The notes under the pieces are model-generated. The model was not told where the DNA came from, searched no databases, and saw only the letters and a program-made list of their open reading frames with translations. From positions 1 through 7,671 of the forward strand of contig JAHFDU010000188.1 in the NCBI GenBank assembly GCA_023248835.1: a stretch of 7,671 bases of DNA, read 5' to 3'. Numbering within the stretch: position 1 is the first letter of the stretch; each line of letters opens with the position of its first letter. Positions 6,040-7,671 of this stretch are shown piece after piece. Origin of the DNA: Myxococcales bacterium (GTDB lineage: Bacteria > Myxococcota_A > Polyangia > Palsa-1104). Made by a program: the position numbers and the translations under genes.

Positions 6040-6372
6040 GTGAGTGACGAAGAGCGCGCGCGGTTCGAAGTTCTGCTGGAAGACATCCAAGGCACCGTCC
6101 AGTTTATCGCCGAGGGGCATACTGCGATAAGAGGCGAGATCCGAGATCTTCGCAGCGACTTTGGCGAGATGAAAGGCACGCTGGACCTGGTCAGAATGGA
6201 TGTGTCCGTTCTCAAGAAAGACGTATCGGTTCTCAAGACCGACGTGGCCGTACTCAAGACCGACATGGCCGCAGTGAAAATACGAGTAGGAAAAATCGAG
6301 CACCACATCGGCCTGAATGGAACGGTGCGTCCGAAAAAACGGCCGGCAACAGTGCGGCGTCCGAAAAAATAG
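6040..6372 (+). CDS. Small coiled-coil protein 2, unknown function
   Basis: The product is 110 residues from GTG 6040. An in-frame TGA just upstream excludes longer starts, and AGGAT precedes it. It is a paralogue of the gene at 3108. The first ~53 residues and the last ~28 (VGKIEHH, IGLNG, basic tail) are nearly identical, while the middle is a different heptad array of VSVLKKD, VSVLKTD, VAVLKTD and MAAVKIR. It therefore has five heptads against four. No signal peptide or membrane segment is present, so it is probably cytoplasmic. It is divergent from the complete RCC1 lipoprotein gene and convergent with the RCC1 tail remnant, the same neighbourhood as copy 1. The repeated linkage suggests that the coiled-coil gene travels with the RCC1 gene, but no functional link is proven. 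Confidence 0.7.
   Translation: MSDEERARFEVLLEDIQGTVQFIAEGHTAIRGEIRDLRSDFGEMKGTLDLVRMDVSVLKKDVSVLKTDVAVLKTDMAAVKIRVGKIEHHIGLNGTVRPKKRPATVRRPKK
6199..6306 (+). repeat. 21-bp heptad repeats in coiled-coil gene 2
   Basis: Four 21-base units beginning GAYRTG/GAYGTR (6199-6219, 6220-6240, 6241-6261, 6262-6282) encode DVSVLKK, DVSVLKT, DVAVLKT and DMAAVKI. After one codon (CGA), the last unit GTAGGAAAAATCGAGCACC... (6286-6306) is shared with paralogue 1. The first three units differ from each other at few positions, which points to local expansion. Confidence 0.8.
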
Positions 6373-6388
6373 TCAGGCGACGGCGGCG

Positions 6389-6548
6389 TGACTTTGCCCT
6401 GCGCCACGGCGCATGAAAAGTCATTGGAAGTGGTTTCGCTTCCGGTCACCCACGCTCCGACGCTGACCATGGTGGCTCCTGCAATTCCAGTCACATCGAC
6501 CGGACCGCCGACCCAGCTCAGTGGGCTGGTCGCGCTCGACAATCCGTA
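6389..6548 (-). pseudogene. Remnant 3' part of a third RCC1 gene
   Basis: On the minus strand this reads YGLSSATSPLSW, then GPVDVTGIAGATMVSVG and FSCAVAQGKV. It matches the last two repeats of the complete RCC1 protein (VPIDVTGIGGATMVSVG, FSCAVAQGKV). It lacks everything upstream (no start, signal or earlier repeats). It also lacks the final KCWG repeat end and the stop codon, so the frame runs on antisense through coiled-coil gene 2. Its position downstream of and convergent with a coiled-coil gene equals that of the complete RCC1 gene after coiled-coil gene 1, so it is the relic of the next unit in the array. Confidence 0.75.
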
Positions 6549-6595
6549 GCAGTGACCTGGCGACTCACGCACCCGCGGAAGTAGCACTCAATCGA

Positions 6596-6623
6596 GCCAC
6601 GGCGGTGATTAGGCCGCCGTGGC
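6596..6623. other. Strong GC hairpin in a gene-free stretch
   Basis: GCCACGGCGG and CCGCCGTGGC form a perfect 10-bp stem around an 8-base loop (TGATTAGG). No T-run follows on either strand, so it is not a classical intrinsic terminator. It lies in the 6549-6807 gap between the RCC1 remnant and the cation exporter. The same gap holds a direct repeat CGAGGCAGAG (6636-6645 and 6648-6657, period 12), and I see no supported gene in it. Confidence 0.5.
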
Positions 6624-6771
6624 GGCGACCGTGATCGAGGCAGAGACCGAGGCAGAGGTGGCGGCCGAGGCCGTGAGTCGAGGCGGTGGCCGGCTCCGTG
6701 TACGTGTCGCTCAAAACTGGCGGACCCCAGATGAAACTGAGGAACCTTCGGACTTTCAGATCTCCCCGGCG

Positions 6772-6801
6772 TTGGTGTCTCCGCCTTGCGTGCGTTACCA
6801 T
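6772..6801 (+). promoter_or_regulatory. Possible promoter of the cation exporter
   Basis: TTGGTG (6772-6777) and TACCAT (6796-6801) are spaced by 18 bases. The expected start of transcription falls at about 6808, the ATG itself, which would make a leaderless message and fits the absence of a Shine-Dalgarno. The match to consensus is modest. Confidence 0.25.
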
Positions 6802-6807
6802 CAGAAC

Positions 6808-7671
6808 ATGCACAGTCACGATGCCCACGGCCACGCTCAGGATCATGGCCATGGCTTTGCCGATGAGCACCGACGGGGGCGTGACGTCGAACAGCGCCGT
6901 CTCAAGCTGACGATGGCGATCACATTTGTGATCTTGCTGGTCGAAGTCGCCGGCGGCATTTGGTCGCACTCTTTGGCGCTGTCTGCCGATGCGGTTCACA
7001 TGTTTTCCGATGTCGCGGCGCAAGCGCTCGCGCTTGCGGCGATGGTGATTGCCGCATTGCCGGCCGATGAGCGGCGCACCTACGGATGGCACCGCATCGA
7101 GATTCTCGCCGCGCTGGTCAACGGACTGCTGCTGCTCGGCCTGTGCGGATTTATCATCTGGAGAGCGATCTTGCGCCTGCACGCGCCGCCGGCGATTGAG
7201 ACCCACGTCATGCTCGCAGTGACAGTGATCGGTCTGATTGCCAATTTGGTGGCGGCGAGAATTCTGCACAGCTCGACCAGCCTCACCGCACGCAGCGCCT
7301 ATTTGCACCTAGTGATGGATCTTTTGTCGTCGGTGGCAGTGCTCTCAGGTGGCATCGCGATGACGCTTCTGCACGGCGCCTTTCTCATCGATCCCATCCT
7401 GTCGATGGTGATCGGCTTGTTTGTGCTCTATAGCGCCTATCGAGTGCTCGCGGAGGCGGTCGATGTTCTGCTCGAGACGGTGCCTCGCAACATCGATTTG
7501 GCAGGGGTCACCCATGCCATGGATCGCGTCGAAGGCGTCACCGCGGTGCACGACCGGCACATCTGGACCATCACCACCGGCATGATCGCGCTGTCCGCGC
7601 ACATCGTCGTCGCGGCCGATCATGCCGATCGAGACCTGACGCTGAACCGGATCAAACACATGCTGCTGCAC
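6808..7671 (+). CDS. czcD: CDF-family zinc/cation exporter (CzcD-like), partial
   Basis: 288 codons are open from ATG 6808 to the window edge; the C-terminal end is missing but most of the family length is present. Cation diffusion facilitators export Zn2+, and often Cd2+ or Co2+, from the cytoplasm in exchange for protons. A His-rich N-terminus (MHSHDAHGHAQDHGHG) is followed by about six membrane segments between residues 36 and 213. The transport-site motifs HxxxD are present twice, His64-Asp68 (DAVHMFSD) in segment 2 and His167-Asp171 (HLVMD) in segment 5, the pattern of the zinc-selective branch. The cytoplasmic domain begins at about residue 214 and contains VHDRHIWTITTGMIALSAHI (residues 248-267), a hallmark of CzcD/ZitB proteins. 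No metal regulator is seen next to it. It is unrelated to the RCC1 array on its left. Confidence 0.92.
   Translation, partial: MHSHDAHGHAQDHGHGFADEHRRGRDVEQRRLKLTMAITFVILLVEVAGGIWSHSLALSADAVHMFSDVAAQALALAAMVIAALPADERRTYGWHRIEILAALVNGLLLLGLCGFIIWRAILRLHAPPAIETHVMLAVTVIGLIANLVAARILHSSTSLTARSAYLHLVMDLLSSVAVLSGGIAMTLLHGAFLIDPILSMVIGLFVLYSAYRVLAEAVDVLLETVPRNIDLAGVTHAMDRVEGVTAVHDRHIWTITTGMIALSAHIVVAADHADRDLTLNRIKHMLLH

Larger units (their letters stand above)
5196..6389. repeat. Segmental duplication, right copy
   Basis: Counterpart of 2258-3436. It contains the first ~220 codons of the complete RCC1 gene, the divergent promoter region and coiled-coil gene 2. It is slightly longer mainly because coiled-coil gene 2 has one extra 21-bp heptad. 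At the right end identity stops after GGCGACGGCGGCGT, inside the terminator hairpin. Confidence 0.85.

Noticed and set aside
5943..6587. Minus-strand 214-codon frame covering coiled-coil gene 2
   Set aside because: Only its first part is RCC1 tail homology; the rest is antisense read-through of the coiled-coil gene after loss of the stop codon.
6565..7308. Minus-strand 247-codon frame opposite the cation exporter
   Set aside because: The plus strand carries an unambiguous CDF protein with both HxxxD motifs; the minus frame is a GC-driven shadow.

Overview
The window looks like a moderately GC-rich chromosomal segment from a myxobacterium-like organism (Myxococcota/Deltaproteobacteria). This is inferred from secreted Cys-rich RCC1-repeat lipoproteins, weak Shine-Dalgarno use and a coiled-coil small protein of a type I associate with that group. 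No rRNA, tRNA, CRISPR array or recognisable transposase gene is visible.

Left part (1-2257). A compact hicAB toxin-antitoxin operon has a perfect 8-bp inverted repeat lodged between its promoter elements. It is followed by a CPBP-family intramembrane protease and a small RCC1-type lipoprotein gene that is frameshifted and cut short. A diverged 44-bp direct repeat (95-138 and 2196-2239, 34/44 identical by hand alignment) brackets this block, and the second copy lies at the scar where two convergent RCC1 genes are both broken.

Middle part (2258-6548). This is a tandemly duplicated locus. Each unit has the 5' part of a minus-strand RCC1 lipoprotein gene, a divergent promoter region with a conserved palindrome, a plus-strand gene for a ~100-residue coiled-coil protein, and then the convergent 3' end of the next RCC1 gene. 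Reading left to right: truncated RCC1 head (2037-2927), coiled-coil gene 1 (3108-3419), a complete 14-repeat RCC1 lipoprotein (3461-5842, minus), coiled-coil gene 2 (6040-6372), and a remnant tail of a third RCC1 gene (6389-6548, minus). The two coiled-coil genes share both ends but carry different 21-bp heptad arrays. The complete RCC1 gene differs by one base from the truncated copy at its start, which puts the expected ATG out of frame.

Right part (6549-7671). A short stretch with a strong GC hairpin and small direct repeats leads into a cation diffusion facilitator (CzcD-like zinc exporter) that runs off the window edge. It looks like ordinary conserved chromosome beside the rearranged surface-protein locus.

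No wholly new system can be proven from sequence alone. The most distinctive element is the repeated RCC1/coiled-coil unit with partial gene copies, which resembles an array that diversifies or decays by recombination.
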